DNA of 64,000 nt, from the NCBI GenBank assembly GCA_011321815.1, contig DROS01000066.1, positions 1 through 64,000 on the forward strand. The letters run 5' to 3'. The position numbers and the translations under genes were made by a program. The notes below the pieces were generated by a model. That model was not told the DNA's origin and ran no database searches. It saw only the letters and a list, made by a program, of their open reading frames with translations. This document shows, in pieces, positions 27,996 through 38,520 of the stretch; the stretch's first letter is position 1, and each line of letters opens with the position of its first letter. The stretch comes from Gammaproteobacteria bacterium (GTDB lineage: Bacteria; Pseudomonadota; Gammaproteobacteria; SZUA-152).

Positions 27996-29065
27996 CAGTT
28001 TTGGCCCCTGCGTGGGTTTTCGTTGGTGTTGCCTTTTTTATAGCCAAAGACCCGTGGCTGAGTGTAATAATCAATGGTGGGTGCAGCCATGTTCATCAGC
28101 AATACCGCGAAGGCCACTCCATCAGGATAACTGCCCCAGGTGCGGATGACATAAATGAGTATGCCAATGCCAATGCCGTAAAAAATACGCCCCCGGGGAG
28201 TGGTGCTGGCACTGACTGGGTCGGTGGCAATGAAAAAGGCTGCCAGCAGGGTGGCTCCGCTAAACAGATGAAACATGGGCGATGCATAGGTGTCTGGGTC
28301 TAGCATAAAAAAGAAAAATGAAATCACAAACAGGCTGCCCATCACCGCCAGCGGAATATGCCAGGTGATGATACGTTTGTAGATCAACCATACGCCACCA
28401 AGCAGAACCCAGTTGCCCACCCATTCCCAGCCGACACCGCCAAAATCACCAAAAATGGCGTTGCCGCGCATAATTTCGCTGACGGTGAGATTCAGGCCCA
28501 GTTCGGTTTTTACCGTATCCAGTGGGGTGGCCATACTCAGTGCATCAATGTTGAGCGAATAGGGAAAGCTTCCGGTGAAAATAATGTTCAGTGTATCCAG
28601 AAAACCTATTTGCAGTTGGTTGACGATGTTGGGTGGTACCCACTGTGTCATTTCCAGGGGGAAGGAAATCAGCAGCATCACATAACCCACCATTGCCGGG
28701 TTGAAAGGGTTGTAGCCCAGCCCACCGTACAATTGCTTGGCGACAATAATGGCGAAAGCGGTTCCCATCACCGTAATCCACCAGGGTGAAAAGGGTGGAA
28801 GACAAAAAGCCAGCAACACCCCCGTGAGCACAGCGCTGCCATCGGCAAGAAAGGGGGCAATGGGACGTTGGCGAATACGCAGCATCAGTGCCTCGGCGCA
28901 CAATGCCGTGCCTACGGCGATCAAAATGTTGATGCACAGACCCCAGCCAAAAAACCAGGTGTAAGCAATAATTGCGGGTACCAGTGCCAAGCATACGCGC
29001 ACCATTATGCCGGTGATGTTGATGCCGGAATGGATGTGTGGTGATGATGGCGTATCGAGATTCAT
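27995..29065 (-). CDS. rsxD: Rnf/Rsx electron transport complex subunit D (FMN-binding)
   Basis: Integral membrane subunit of Rnf with about nine or ten helices, 356 residues. The covalent FMN site is SMAT at 177-180, with threonine 180 as ligand. Family blocks include GGLGYNPFNPAMVGYVMLL, TDPVSASTTPRGR and GSYPDGVAFAVLLMNMAAP. Its start overlaps the rsxC end by 4 bases. Confidence 0.97.
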   Translation of the reverse strand: MNLDTPSSPHIHSGINITGIMVRVCLALVPAIIAYTWFFGWGLCINILIAVGTALCAEALMLRIRQRPIAPFLADGSAVLTGVLLAFCLPPFSPWWITVMGTAFAIIVAKQLYGGLGYNPFNPAMVGYVMLLISFPLEMTQWVPPNIVNQLQIGFLDTLNIIFTGSFPYSLNIDALSMATPLDTVKTELGLNLTVSEIMRGNAIFGDFGGVGWEWVGNWVLLGGVWLIYKRIITWHIPLAVMGSLFVISFFFFMLDPDTYASPMFHLFSGATLLAAFFIATDPVSASTTPRGRIFYGIGIGILIYVIRTWGSYPDGVAFAVLLMNMAAPTIDYYTQPRVFGYKKGNTNENPRRGQN

Positions 29066-30753
29066 GGATTGTTGTCCTGCAAGAGATCCCGCTGGACATC
29101 CTGTTTGTTTGTGGGGCTGTTTTTTAATTCTGCGCGGCGGGCGTCTGCTTCGTTGATTTTTTGTTGTTGTTCTGCTGTTAGGCTTTGCGTGTTTTTGGGT
29201 TCGATTCCATTGCTCTCACGTTTTGTCTTGGCGCGATCCATTGCCGCCTGGATGGCCGCTTTTTTGGCTTCGTCTTCTTTGCTGGCGGCATTGCCGGCAG
29301 GTTTGAGTGCGGCACGTTTTTTCTTGTGACGTTCCTGTTTTTCGCGCTTGTCACGTTCCAGTCTTTGTTCACGAAACTGATGCCGTTCACGGGCGATATC
29401 CGCCAGGGTTTTTTCGTGTTGCTGAGCCCATATCTCTGTTTTGGCATAACGAAAATAATGTACCAGTGGAATCTGGCTGGGGCAGACATAATCGCAGCAG
29501 CCACACTCGATACAATCAAATAAATGATAGTCCTGCACCTTGTCAAAATCTTTGGCGCGTGCGTACCAGTATAGTTGTTGTGGCAGCAGATCAATCGGGC
29601 AGGCAATGGCACAGTTGCCACACCGGATGCAGGGCATGGCATGTTTGTCGCGTGAAGGCAGTGGAACATCACCGACGGTGGAATTGACCAGAATGCAGTT
29701 GGTGGTTTTGGTAACGGGTGCGGTGACATTATGCAGAGCTGTGCCCATCATTGGCCCACCCAGGATAACCCGGCTCAGGGTATTGCGGTTTCCGCCGCAT
29801 TCTTCAATGAGATCAATTACCGGCGTACCGATGAGCACTTCCAGGTTACGCGCATGGGCGACGCTGCCGGCAATGGTTACATAACGGGAAATAAGTGGCT
29901 CGGCAAGCTCAATGGCGCGGTAAACTGCATAGGCGGTACCCACATTGTGACAGACCACGCCGATATCCAGCGGTAATCCACCGGCCGGGACCTCTTTGCC
30001 GGTAAGCACCCGGATCAATTGTTTTTCACCGCCAGTGGGGTACACCGTCGGTACCTGGATGACCTCGATAAAGTCAGCACCGGTGTTGCGTACCTGTTCC
30101 TGCAAGACATGAAATGCAACAGCTTTGTTGTTTTCAATGCCGATAATGCAGCGTTTGGCTTGCAGGGCATAACGCATAATGCGCAGCCCGGCGATGACTT
30201 CCAGCGCGCGTTCGCGCAACAGCATTTCATCACAGGTAATGTAAGGTTCGCATTCAGCGCCATTGAGGATCAGTGTATCCACCACATGATCGTCGGGATT
30301 GAGTTTGATATGCGCGGGAAAGCCCGCGCCACCCATGCCGACGATGCCGGCATCGCGAATGTGCTCACGTATTTTTTCCGGTGGCAGCTCGTGGTAATTG
30401 GCAACAGGGTGTCTGTCTGTGCACCAGCGGTCTTCACCATCGGTGTCGATGATGATACAGGGTGCATTCAGATGCGAGGGGTGTGATACGGGGTGTTCGC
30501 TGATAGCTGCCACCGTGCCGGAGCTGGAGGCATGTACCGGAGCACTGATGGCGCTGCCAGGGCGGGCGATCAGCTGGCCTTTTGATACTTTGTCACCCGC
30601 AGTGACGATGGCTTCGGCTGGCGCCCCAATGTGCTGTTGCAATGGCAGTACCAATTGTTTGGGCATACGCGCGGCTTGCACGGGTTGCGACATGGCGTCT
30701 TTTTTGTGTTCCTTGAGATGAACACCGCCATGAAATTGAAACAGGCGTCGCAT
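29062..30753 (-). CDS. rsxC: Rnf/Rsx electron transport complex subunit C
   Basis: Peripheral NADH/FMN- and iron-sulfur-binding subunit. I chose ATG 30753, which overlaps the rsxB stop (ATGA) and starts [17 protein letters not shown], the standard N-terminus; the frame is open upstream but without a good start. The 563 residues contain GMGGAGFPAHIKLNP (nucleotide site), two ferredoxin motifs (CIRCGNCAIACP and CIECGCCDYVCP) and a short lysine/alanine-rich C-terminal tail. The tail is much shorter than the E. coli RsxC repeat region. Confidence 0.96.
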   Translation of the reverse strand: MRRLFQFHGGVHLKEHKKDAMSQPVQAARMPKQLVLPLQQHIGAPAEAIVTAGDKVSKGQLIARPGSAISAPVHASSSGTVAAISEHPVSHPSHLNAPCIIIDTDGEDRWCTDRHPVANYHELPPEKIREHIRDAGIVGMGGAGFPAHIKLNPDDHVVDTLILNGAECEPYITCDEMLLRERALEVIAGLRIMRYALQAKRCIIGIENNKAVAFHVLQEQVRNTGADFIEVIQVPTVYPTGGEKQLIRVLTGKEVPAGGLPLDIGVVCHNVGTAYAVYRAIELAEPLISRYVTIAGSVAHARNLEVLIGTPVIDLIEECGGNRNTLSRVILGGPMMGTALHNVTAPVTKTTNCILVNSTVGDVPLPSRDKHAMPCIRCGNCAIACPIDLLPQQLYWYARAKDFDKVQDYHLFDCIECGCCDYVCPSQIPLVHYFRYAKTEIWAQQHEKTLADIARERHQFREQRLERDKREKQERHKKKRAALKPAGNAASKEDEAKKAAIQAAMDRAKTKRESNGIEPKNTQSLTAEQQQKINEADARRAELKNSPTNKQDVQRDLLQDNNP

Positions 30754-31313
30754 CAGGCTGTTTTCTCCTGTTGGTCTGTTTCTTCCGGGAATGGCCATTT
30801 CCAGTTATTGATGTCGGTGCCAACGGGCACCATTTCGATACAATCCACCGGACAGGGGGGCAGGCACAGCTCGCAGCCGGTGCATTCGGAGGCGATTACC
30901 GTATGCATTTGTTTGGCCGCACCGAGTATGGCATCCACCGGGCAGGCCTGAATGCATAGCGTGCAACCGATGCAGATTTTTTCGTCGATAACGGCCACTG
31001 TTTTGACGTTCTCCTGGACCCCGTTTTCCGCATTCAGTGGTTTGGGGTCACGTCCCAGTAAATCCGCCAGTGCGATAATGGTGGTTTCTCCGCCGGGTGG
31101 ACATTGATTGATATCCGCCTCGCCATTGGCAATGGCTTGTGCATAGGGTCGGCAGCCGGGATAAGTGCATTGGCCACACTGCGTCTGTGGCAACAGCGCG
31201 TCGATTTTGTCCACCATGGGGTCGCTTTTGACCTTGAAGCGGATTGCGGCGTACCCCAACAACAGCCCGAACACGGCTGCCAGAATACTTAAAGCGATGA
31301 TGGCGGATAACAT
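30753..31313 (-). CDS. rsxB: Rnf/Rsx electron transport complex subunit B (ferredoxin-like)
   Basis: Membrane-anchored iron-sulfur subunit, 186 residues. An N-terminal helix (about residues 3-22) is followed by the Fe-S motif CGQCTYPGC...C, then two [4Fe-4S] ferredoxin motifs, [12 protein letters not shown] and [12 protein letters not shown]. Start ATG 31313, 10 bases after the rsxA stop. Overlap with rsxC is ATGA. Confidence 0.97.
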   Translation of the reverse strand: MLSAIIALSILAAVFGLLLGYAAIRFKVKSDPMVDKIDALLPQTQCGQCTYPGCRPYAQAIANGEADINQCPPGGETTIIALADLLGRDPKPLNAENGVQENVKTVAVIDEKICIGCTLCIQACPVDAILGAAKQMHTVIASECTGCELCLPPCPVDCIEMVPVGTDINNWKWPFPEETDQQEKTA

Positions 31314-31323
31314 GGATTTGTAA

Positions 31324-31905
31324 TCAGCCCTTTACCAGGCCGGAAAAGCCCATGAAGGCCATGGACATCAGTCCGGCGGTAATCAGCGCAATGGATGCGC
31401 CGCGAAAGGCCTCGGGTACATCGGCCACGTTGATGCGTTCACGCATGGCAGCAAACAAAATCAACACCAGAGAAAAACCCACTGAAGCGCCAAAGCCATA
31501 AACGGCTGACTGCAAAAAACCATGCTGTTGCTGCACGTTTAACAGCGCTACACCCAGTACGGCACAGTTAGTGGTGATGAGCGGTAAAAAAATCCCCAGC
31601 ACCTGATACAGCAATGGACTGGTTTTGTGTACGACCATTTCGGTAAATTGCACCACCACAGCGATCACCAGAATAAAAGTGATGGTGCGCAGGTATTCCA
31701 GCCCTAGTGGCGCCAGCAGGTATTCGTTCACCAGATAGCTGGCAACCGAAGAAAGTGTCAGTACAAAGGTGGTGGCCAATGCCATGCCGGTGGCGGTTTC
31801 CAACTTGCGTGATACACCCATGAACGGGCACAGTCCGAGGAACTTGACCAGTACAAAATTGTTGACCAGCACGGTACTGATGAGGATGAGGGCATATTCG
31901 GTCAT
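31324..31905 (-). CDS. rsxA: Rnf/Rsx electron transport complex subunit A
   Basis: Integral membrane subunit, 193 residues and six helices, paralogous to RsxE. Family blocks [18 protein letters not shown] and [20 protein letters not shown] are intact. It is the first gene of the rsxABCDGE operon, so the promoter should lie in 31906-32239. Start ATG 31905. Confidence 0.97.
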   Translation of the reverse strand: MTEYALILISTVLVNNFVLVKFLGLCPFMGVSRKLETATGMALATTFVLTLSSVASYLVNEYLLAPLGLEYLRTITFILVIAVVVQFTEMVVHKTSPLLYQVLGIFLPLITTNCAVLGVALLNVQQQHGFLQSAVYGFGASVGFSLVLILFAAMRERINVADVPEAFRGASIALITAGLMSMAFMGFSGLVKG

Positions 31906-32239
31906 GGTGGTGTTTATTAGTGCGGGAGCTTCCTGTTGGATGGGTGGTTAATTTGACCGTTGCGGCGAGCAAATTTACACCACCCCCCGTGCGGACCAAA
32001 AGACTGTTAGGTAATAACGATAGATAGCTGAAGTATATCGCTTTTTGAGAGCGCCATGCGAAACCCGAAAAAGGATAGCTCATACTCTGTTGGTTGCGGG
32101 CGATACCCTTGCGTGGCTATATCACCTTGCGATGCACCAGCCTATATCAAATACGGGTGCTGAAAGTACACGATAAGCCGTCTTTAATCTTTATCTGCAT
32201 CGTGTTTTGTTGGTGATTTCATTGTTTCGGTGAACGTTT
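31906..32239. other. Intergenic region between metG and rsxA
   Basis: No credible gene. Both neighbours run on the minus strand, so it carries the metG 3' end and the rsx promoter region. I saw no strong hairpin with a T-run and no clear -35/-10 pair. A homopolymeric CACCCCCC tract lies near 31980. Confidence 0.4.
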
Positions 32240-34291
32240 TTATTTCACCCGCATTCCTGGCTGTGCGCCTTCGCCCGGTTCCAGTATCCATAAATCTTTC
32301 CCGCCCGGTCCGGCGGCCAGCACCATACCTTCGGAGAGGCCAAAGCGCATCTTGCGCGGCGCGAGGTTGGCCACCATCACGGTGAGTTTGCCTTCCAGGT
32401 CTTCCGGTGCGTAGGCGCTTTTGATACCGGCGAAGACGTTGCGGGTCTCGTCACCCAGGTCCAGCGTCAGTTGCAGCAGTTTATCCGCCCCTTCAACGTG
32501 TTCGGCTTTGGCGATGCGCGCGATGCGCAGGTCGATTTTGGCAAAATCGTCGTATTGAATGGTGTCTGCAATGGGGTCCATGTTGGTGCTCTTTTGAGGT
32601 TTGCTGGCTGATTTGTTGGCAGCGCCGGCGGCCAGGGTCTTTTGTGCGTCGGCCAGCACCGCGTCGATTTTTTCCTGCTCGATGCGGGTCATCAGTGGTT
32701 TGAATTTTTTGATGAGGTGATTGGCCAACGGCTCGGTGCAGCTATTCCAGTCCAGTGCGCCGATGTTCAAAAATGCTTCGGCTTTTTTGGCCATTACCGG
32801 CAGTACCGGCTTGAGGTAGGTCATCAGTACACGGAACAGGTTGACACCCATGCTGTACACGGCTTGCGCTTGCCCGGCGGTGGCTTCATCCTTGGCCAGT
32901 ACCCACGGCTTTTGTTCATCAATGTATTGATTGGCAAGATCAGCCAGTGCCATGATTTCGCGCATGGCGTGGCTGAATTCACGACCTTCATATAATGTGG
33001 CAATGGTTTCGCCTGCATCCACAAAGTGCTGGTACAGGCCTGGTTCACTGCATTGGACAGATAGTTGTCCATGACATTTTTTGCTGATGAACCCGGCGCA
33101 ACGACTGGCGATGTTGACTACTTTGCCCACCAGATCGCTGTTCACGCGAGCGATGAAATCGTCAAAGTTGAGATCGAGGTCGTCGATGTGGCTGGTGAGT
33201 TTGGCGGCAAAATAATAACGCAGATATTCCGGGTCGAGGTGATCCAGATAATGGCGTGCGTTAATAAAGGTGCCACGGGATTTGGACATTTTCTGACCGT
33301 TTATGGTCAGAAAGCCGTGTGCGTAAATGGCGGTGGGTGTGCGCATATTCGCGCCTGCCAGCATTGCGGGCCAGAACAGGGCGTGGAAGCTGATGATGTC
33401 TTTGCCGATGAAGTGGTACAGTTCGGCGTCGCTTCCGGGCTTGAGGTATTCATCAAAATCGAGGTGATCACTGCGGTCGCAAAGATTTTTGAAGCTGGCG
33501 AAGTAACCCACAGGGGCATCCAGCCACACGTAAAAGTATTTGCCCGGCGCATCGGGAATCTCGAAGCCAAAGTAGGGCGCATCACGGCTGATGTCCCATT
33601 CGCGCAGCTCTTCGTTCAGCCATTCATCCAGTTTGTTGCTGACTTCGGGTTGCAGGTGCCCGGCGCGAGTCCACCCGGCCAGCATGTCCTGAAAATCGGC
33701 CAGCTTGAAAAACAGGTGCTCGGATTTTTTGCGAACGGGTGTGGCGCCGGATACCGCCGATACCGGGTTGAGCAAATCCGTGGGGTCGTAAGTGGCGCCG
33801 CAGGCCTCGCAATTATCGCCGTATTGATCGTCAGTGCCGCATTTGGGGCAGGTGCCGCGTACAAAACGATCAGGCAGGAACATCTCTTTTTCCGGGTCAT
33901 AAGCCTGCTCAATGGTACGGCTGACGATGTGGCCGTTTTCTTTGAGACGGCTGTAGATGGTCTCTGCCAGTTCGCGGTTTTCGTTGCTGTGGGTGCTGTG
34001 GTAATTGTCGAAGCCGATGCCGAAGGCGGCAAAGTCTGCACGATGCTCCTCGCCGATGCGCGCTACCAGCGCTTCCGGTGTGATGCCTTCATTTTGTGCG
34101 CGCAGCATAATCGGCGTGCCGTGGGCGTCGTCCGCACATACGTAAATGCACTGGTGACCGCGCATTTTCTGGAAGCGCACCCAGATATCGGTCTGGATAT
34201 ATTCCACCATGTGACCCATGTGGATACTGCCGTTGGCGTAGGGCAGGGCGCTGGTGACAAGGATTTTGCGGGACGCGGAGGTTGTGCTCAT
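32240..34291 (-). CDS. metG: Methionyl-tRNA synthetase
   Basis: Cytoplasmic class I synthetase charging tRNA-Met, 683 residues. Motifs are [19 protein letters not shown] (HIGH-type), the zinc knuckle [18 protein letters not shown], and [12 protein letters not shown]-terminal EMAP-II-like tRNA-binding and dimerisation domain begins after the linker [12 protein letters not shown] and contains [16 protein letters not shown]. Start ATG 34291. It is divergent from mrp across a 193-base gap. Confidence 0.98.
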   Translation of the reverse strand: MSTTSASRKILVTSALPYANGSIHMGHMVEYIQTDIWVRFQKMRGHQCIYVCADDAHGTPIMLRAQNEGITPEALVARIGEEHRADFAAFGIGFDNYHSTHSNENRELAETIYSRLKENGHIVSRTIEQAYDPEKEMFLPDRFVRGTCPKCGTDDQYGDNCEACGATYDPTDLLNPVSAVSGATPVRKKSEHLFFKLADFQDMLAGWTRAGHLQPEVSNKLDEWLNEELREWDISRDAPYFGFEIPDAPGKYFYVWLDAPVGYFASFKNLCDRSDHLDFDEYLKPGSDAELYHFIGKDIISFHALFWPAMLAGANMRTPTAIYAHGFLTINGQKMSKSRGTFINARHYLDHLDPEYLRYYFAAKLTSHIDDLDLNFDDFIARVNSDLVGKVVNIASRCAGFISKKCHGQLSVQCSEPGLYQHFVDAGETIATLYEGREFSHAMREIMALADLANQYIDEQKPWVLAKDEATAGQAQAVYSMGVNLFRVLMTYLKPVLPVMAKKAEAFLNIGALDWNSCTEPLANHLIKKFKPLMTRIEQEKIDAVLADAQKTLAAGAANKSASKPQKSTNMDPIADTIQYDDFAKIDLRIARIAKAEHVEGADKLLQLTLDLGDETRNVFAGIKSAYAPEDLEGKLTVMVANLAPRKMRFGLSEGMVLAAGPGGKDLWILEPGEGAQPGMRVK

Positions 34292-34484
34292 GGGGGATTG
34301 TCTGCCTGTCTGGATGCTGGATGATTTGTTGCTTTTTGCAACTAATAGCCGGAAAACCTTGTGGTTACTGGCTTTTTATGCAAAAGGTAATATTACGATG
34401 CACTGATAAATTGTGTAAACTCGCGTTTCTATTTATTAAGTCCCTTATTTCTTTACAAAACAGTTGTGAACAGGAGCAGTGAAC

Positions 34485-35576
34485 ATGAGTAGCGTCACTC
34501 GTGAGCAGGTTGAGTCTGCGGTTAAACAATATATCGATCCCTGCTTGCAGCAGGATCTGGTGAGCGCGAAGTGTATCAAAAACGTTGCCATCGAGGGTGA
34601 TAAAGCCACCATTGATGTGCAGCTGGGTTTTCCCGCAAAAGGACACGAGGCGGCGTTGGTGGACAAGGTAAAAGAGCTGGTCGTCGCTATCGACGGTATC
34701 AGTGACGCGACGGTCAATGTCAGCACCAAGGTCGAGGCACATACGGTCCAAAAAGGTGTGAAGCCGATCAATGGCGTAAAAAATATCATTGCCATTGCCT
34801 CGGGCAAGGGCGGTGTGGGCAAATCCACCACGGCGGTGAATCTGGCGCTGGCCTTGCGGGCCGAGGGCGCAACAGTGGGCATTCTTGATGCTGATATCTA
34901 TGGTCCCAGCCAGCCGCGTATGTTGGGGGTGAGCGACAAACCGGAATCCAAAGACGGCAAATCCCTGGAGCCATTGATAGGGCATGGTGTGCAGTCCATG
35001 TCCATCGGTTATCTTATCGAGGAGGAAACACCGATGATCTGGCGCGGCCCCATGGTGACCCAGGCGCTGGAGCAGTTGCTCAATGACACCCGGTGGGATG
35101 ATGTGGATTATCTGATTATCGACCTGCCGCCGGGCACCGGTGACATCCAGCTTACCCTGGCGCAAAAAGTGCCGGTGAGTGGTGCGCTGATTGTCACCAC
35201 TCCGCAGGACATTGCCCTGCTGGATGCCCGCAAGGCGCTGAAGATGTTCGAGAAGGTGGACGTTGCTGTGTTGGGTGTGGTGGAAAACATGAGCATTCAC
35301 ATCTGTTCCGAGTGTGGTCACGAAGAGCATATCTTCGGTCAAGGCGGCGGGCAGAGTATGTCTGATGAGTATGATGTGGACTTCATCGGCGCGTTGCCGC
35401 TGGACAAGCAGATTCGTGAAGAGGTGGATGGCGGCAAGCCGACTGTGGTGGCGGACCCTGACGGACGCATTACGCAGATTTACCGCGAAATTGCCCGCCG
35501 TGTTGCGGCCAAGCTGTCTTTACGCGCCAAGGAGTTCAGCGCCAAGTTTCCGAATATTGTGATTCAAAATAATTAA
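34485..35576 (+). CDS. apbC: Iron-sulfur cluster carrier ATPase Mrp/ApbC
   Basis: P-loop NTPase of the Mrp/NBP35 family that holds and delivers Fe-S clusters to apoproteins. An N-terminal MIP18 (DUF59) domain spans about residues 5-90, then the deviant Walker A GKGGVGKSTT, DADIYGPSQPRML, and DYLIIDLPPGTGDIQLT. The cluster-binding CSECG motif near residue 270 is present. I chose ATG 34485, which has AGGAG 9 bases upstream; a GTG at 34479 is in frame. Standard pairing with metG in gammaproteobacteria. Confidence 0.96.
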   Translation: MSSVTREQVESAVKQYIDPCLQQDLVSAKCIKNVAIEGDKATIDVQLGFPAKGHEAALVDKVKELVVAIDGISDATVNVSTKVEAHTVQKGVKPINGVKNIIAIASGKGGVGKSTTAVNLALALRAEGATVGILDADIYGPSQPRMLGVSDKPESKDGKSLEPLIGHGVQSMSIGYLIEEETPMIWRGPMVTQALEQLLNDTRWDDVDYLIIDLPPGTGDIQLTLAQKVPVSGALIVTTPQDIALLDARKALKMFEKVDVAVLGVVENMSIHICSECGHEEHIFGQGGGQSMSDEYDVDFIGALPLDKQIREEVDGGKPTVVADPDGRITQIYREIARRVAAKLSLRAKEFSAKFPNIVIQNN

Positions 35577-35590
35577 AACCACGACGGTAA

Positions 35591-35703
35591 GGTGGGCACT
35601 GCCCACCAGCAAAGGTTGAATTGAACGTAACGGGTGGGCGATGCCCACCCGACAAAAATAACCGTTCCCTCATCCCCCCGGGGAGAGGGTCAGGGTGAGG
35701 GGG
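35591..35703. repeat. Intergenic palindromic repeats between mrp and dcd
   Basis: Two GC-rich dyads: GGTGGGCA/TGCCCACC at 35591-35607 and CGGGTGGGC/GCCCACCCG at 35631-35651. A third, related dyad (AGGGTGG/CCACCCT) lies after serC at 48561-48580. They are followed at 35665-35703 by a stretch with CCCCGGGGAGAGGG and TCAGGGTGAGGGG. Such GGTGGGCA-type dyads recur in intergenic DNA of many bacteria. They could act as terminators for mrp. The G-rich end supplies the dcd ribosome binding site. Confidence 0.55.
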
Positions 35704-35709
35704 AAACAC

Positions 35710-36276
35710 GTGGGCATCAAAGCAGATAAATGGATTCGTCGCATGGCGGAGCAGCAGGGCATGATCGAGCCCTTTGAACCGGGACAGGTGCGTGAGGCCC
35801 ATGGGGGGCGTATTATTTCCTACGGTACCTCCAGTTATGGTTATGATGTGCGTTGTTCCGACGAATTCAAGATATTCACCAACATCAACTCAGCTATTGT
35901 TGACCCCAAGGATTTTGCCGAAGAGAGTTTTGTGGATGTGAAGGCGGATGTTTGCATCATTCCGCCCAACTCTTTTGCGTTGGCGCGTACGGTGGAATAT
36001 TTTCGTATTCCGCGTGATACGTTGACTGTTTGTCTCGGAAAATCCACCTATGCCCGCTGTGGCATCATCGTTAATGTCACCCCGCTGGAGCCGGAGTGGG
36101 AGGGCCATGTGACTCTGGAGTTTTCCAACACCACCCCGTTGCCTGCAAAAATATATGCCAACGAAGGGGTGGCGCAGATGTTGTTTTTCACTGGTGATGA
36201 AGAGTGCGAAACCTCGTACAAGGATCGTGGTGGCAAGTATCAGGGACAGACGGGTGTAACGCTGCCGAAAACGTAA
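35710..36276 (+). CDS. dcd: dCTP deaminase
   Basis: Homotrimeric enzyme that deaminates dCTP to dUTP, the main source of dUMP for thymidylate in many Gram-negatives. The GTG at 35710 gives the family N-terminus [20 protein letters not shown], 188 residues, and has GAGGGGG just upstream. Motifs include [29 protein letters not shown] and the C-terminal [12 protein letters not shown]. An earlier in-frame GTG at 35695 lies inside the repeat and is unlikely to be used. Confidence 0.97.
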   Translation: MGIKADKWIRRMAEQQGMIEPFEPGQVREAHGGRIISYGTSSYGYDVRCSDEFKIFTNINSAIVDPKDFAEESFVDVKADVCIIPPNSFALARTVEYFRIPRDTLTVCLGKSTYARCGIIVNVTPLEPEWEGHVTLEFSNTTPLPAKIYANEGVAQMLFFTGDEECETSYKDRGGKYQGQTGVTLPKT

Positions 36277-36303
36277 ATGTTATCCGTTTTTTTCAGTGCC
36301 GTT

Positions 36304-36642
36304 TTATTTCAGGTGGCACTGCCGGCACAATTCAGGGTCTTCCATGCGTAGTGCTGCGAAGGGTTGGTGTGGGTCATGGCAGGTGGCGCAACTCATTACC
36401 CCATCGTATAGCGGCAGGGTGTTGTCGGGCTCAGAGACGGGAATGTCTACTATATGCTCCCCGGCGGCGATGCGTTCGGCATGGCAGTCGACACAAAGGT
36501 CGGGTAAGGGGTTGATGAGATCGTTGGCGCCGGGTGTAGAGGTGGCGTGACAGTCGGTGCAGGTGTGGTCTGTGGCATTGGCGCTGGTGAATAAAGCGGC
36601 CAGCCAGATGGTCATCACAAGACTTTTTATCGTCATTTTCAT
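36304..36642 (-). CDS. Small periplasmic tetraheme c-type cytochrome
   Basis: A 112-residue protein with a signal peptide (cleavage near SANA, residue 23) and four CxxCH heme motifs at residues 28, 50, 85 and 106 (CTDCH, CVDCH, CATCH, CRQCH). The paired spacing resembles the doubled-CxxCH/NapC-partner and cytochrome c3-like small cytochromes, but I cannot place it in a named subfamily. The ATG overlaps the stop of the DUF3108 gene (ATGA), so it ends a three-gene operon. Likely role: electron transfer in the periplasm. Confidence 0.85.
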   Translation of the reverse strand: MKMTIKSLVMTIWLAALFTSANATDHTCTDCHATSTPGANDLINPLPDLCVDCHAERIAAGEHIVDIPVSEPDNTLPLYDGVMSCATCHDPHQPFAALRMEDPELCRQCHLK

Positions 36643-37397
36643 TGTACGTTCCTTACTTTGGCCGCTGACAGGCTTTTGCTGGCCGGGGTGATGCCTGAGA
36701 CTGACGTCAGTGTGGCTATTACCGGGCTGTCATCATTTTTTTGCTGTTCGATACGTACAGGTAAATAGCTTAATTGCCTGGCGCACCATAGTGTGGTTTT
36801 TCGGCTGCCTTTGATGTAGCGCAAACGTATCGTGTCGAAGACCCCCAGCTTTGTGCGAATGCGTTCCTTGCCCACGACTTCAATATCATAATATTTTAGC
36901 TTTCCTCCGTCGGCGACGGGATAGCGCAGTGTATTTTTATTGGTGGGCAGGTCCTGCATGATGCGCAGCTGATAAAGCAGCTTGTCCTGAGTGCCATGTT
37001 CCAGCGACATGGACCAGGGTTTTCCGTCAATGGTGTTGATCACCCGGTTTTTATCCCAGTCAAAATCCAGCTTCACGTTACGGTTTTTTTTGCTGCCACT
37101 GTTAAAAAAAGTGTAGTGCTCAGGCCGGGGCTGGCCGTGGAAAAATGTCCACAGGCTGCGCTCCACGACTTGTCCGTTGGTTAGCAGGCGGGCGATTCCT
37201 TTGGGGCGGGTGATGGATTCAAATTGATAGTACTCGCCATTGTGGCTGAGTACACGTTTGGTTTCGCCGATGGTCATGCCGGATGTTTTTACGGCATACA
37301 CGGCAGTGAATTGTTGTGGTAACGGTGCCGCATAGCCCGGGTTTATCAGGAGCAGCGTGACAGGCAGCGTGAGCAGGCGAAGAAGGTGGCTAATCAT
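36639..37397 (-). CDS. DUF3108 domain protein
   Basis: A 252-residue protein with a signal peptide (cleavage near PGYA, residue 23) and the DUF3108 pattern: FTAVYAVKTSGMTIGETKR, LLYQLRIMQDL and LGVFDTIRLRYIKGSRKTT. Function of the family is unknown; it is exported and probably beta-rich. A strong AGAGAGG precedes ATG 37397. The start overlaps the end of the membrane protein gene by 8 bases, and the end overlaps the tetraheme cytochrome start. Confidence 0.85.
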   Translation of the reverse strand: MISHLLRLLTLPVTLLLINPGYAAPLPQQFTAVYAVKTSGMTIGETKRVLSHNGEYYQFESITRPKGIARLLTNGQVVERSLWTFFHGQPRPEHYTFFNSGSKKNRNVKLDFDWDKNRVINTIDGKPWSMSLEHGTQDKLLYQLRIMQDLPTNKNTLRYPVADGGKLKYYDIEVVGKERIRTKLGVFDTIRLRYIKGSRKTTLWCARQLSYLPVRIEQQKNDDSPVIATLTSVSGITPASKSLSAAKVRNVQ

Positions 37398-38340
37398 GAT
37401 TGGCCTCTCTCTCTACAGATACAGGGGCAGGCAATGCGGGCAGCAACAAGCTTAACGCACCAGAAAGCAGGGTGCAGCCCAATACAAACAGATGCAGGTT
37501 TACTGCCGCTTGCAGGGCAGTTGCCGGGTCGATATCAAAGGGAGCCAGCCCGGCGACTACCCCGGCTTCGTATGTGCCCGCGCCAGCGACACCGTGGATG
37601 GGCAATACGCTGGTGAAATCACCCAGCGTGGCGCCAATCCATGCAGTGCCCAGCGGCATGTCGGAAAACAGGGTGAGAATCCAGGCAAATACCGCGAGCT
37701 TGATGGACCAGTTGAGCAGAGTCCACAACCAGGAACGCCAAAACAGGCGGGGTTGTTGTGGCAGGCTTTCCAGTATGCGCCGCAGGAAATGGCTTACCCG
37801 GCCATGGTGATGATCCAGGCGGGCCTGCCAGAAATTGGTGAGCCTGAAACCCAGCCAGGGCACAGTCATCCACAGTAGTCCCAACACCACCCCCAGGGTT
37901 TGACCGGCAAAGGGTTCGCTGATCACCAGCAGGGCAAAGGCAATAAGGGTGTGCAAATCCAGAAACCGGAACCACAGCAGACCGGGCACAGAGCGCACCA
38001 CGGGTACCGAGAAACAACGTGACATCAGTACCGGGAAGGCTAGCTCGCCAGAACGCATGGGCAGCAGGTTGTTCAGCAGATTGTGTTGCAGGGAGAGACG
38101 CAGACATACGCCAAACTGGCCACGGGTGTCGGCGATGAAGTAATCATAGACCCGTAGCGCGCGCAGGGCATAACTCAAAAATATCAGTATAATGCCAGCG
38201 GCCAGATATCCGGGGGCGAGACTTAACCAGGGGCGCAGCAGTGCTGACCAGCCAATCCAGGTTTCCACAGCCAGCACCAGCCCCAGCAGCAGTACTGCAC
38301 CGGCTACGTAGTGAAAGCCTGAGCGTTGCCGCTTTGGCAT
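37390..38340 (-). CDS. Flippase-like/LPG synthase-type membrane protein (UPF0104)
   Basis: Integral membrane protein of about 316 residues with seven or eight hydrophobic segments. Features of the UPF0104/YbhN (lysylphosphatidylglycerol synthase membrane domain) family are visible: SYALRALRVYDYF, NLLPMRSGELAFPVLM, and DFTSVLPIHGVAGAGTYEAGV. I chose ATG 38340 (MPKRQRSGFHY); the frame continues upstream to 38493 without a credible start. The family may move or modify lipids or glycans. The divergent neighbour is a lipid-linked-sugar-type glycosyltransferase, which fits a cell-envelope role. Confidence 0.78.
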   Translation of the reverse strand: MPKRQRSGFHYVAGAVLLLGLVLAVETWIGWSALLRPWLSLAPGYLAAGIILIFLSYALRALRVYDYFIADTRGQFGVCLRLSLQHNLLNNLLPMRSGELAFPVLMSRCFSVPVVRSVPGLLWFRFLDLHTLIAFALLVISEPFAGQTLGVVLGLLWMTVPWLGFRLTNFWQARLDHHHGRVSHFLRRILESLPQQPRLFWRSWLWTLLNWSIKLAVFAWILTLFSDMPLGTAWIGATLGDFTSVLPIHGVAGAGTYEAGVVAGLAPFDIDPATALQAAVNLHLFVLGCTLLSGALSLLLPALPAPVSVEREANHD

Positions 38341-38520
38341 TGCGTCATTAACCGAATTTTTTACAGGATGATTTGCCAAGTGCGATATGTCGTCTGCGAA
38401 CGAATGTCTCTTTATACCATCTATTCGTATCAAACAGGCTGTTGAATAGGCCAGATAACCGAACACGCCGACTGAGACAGTTTTTATCCGCAATTTGTTA
38501 CTTTTTTACAAAGAGACCCG

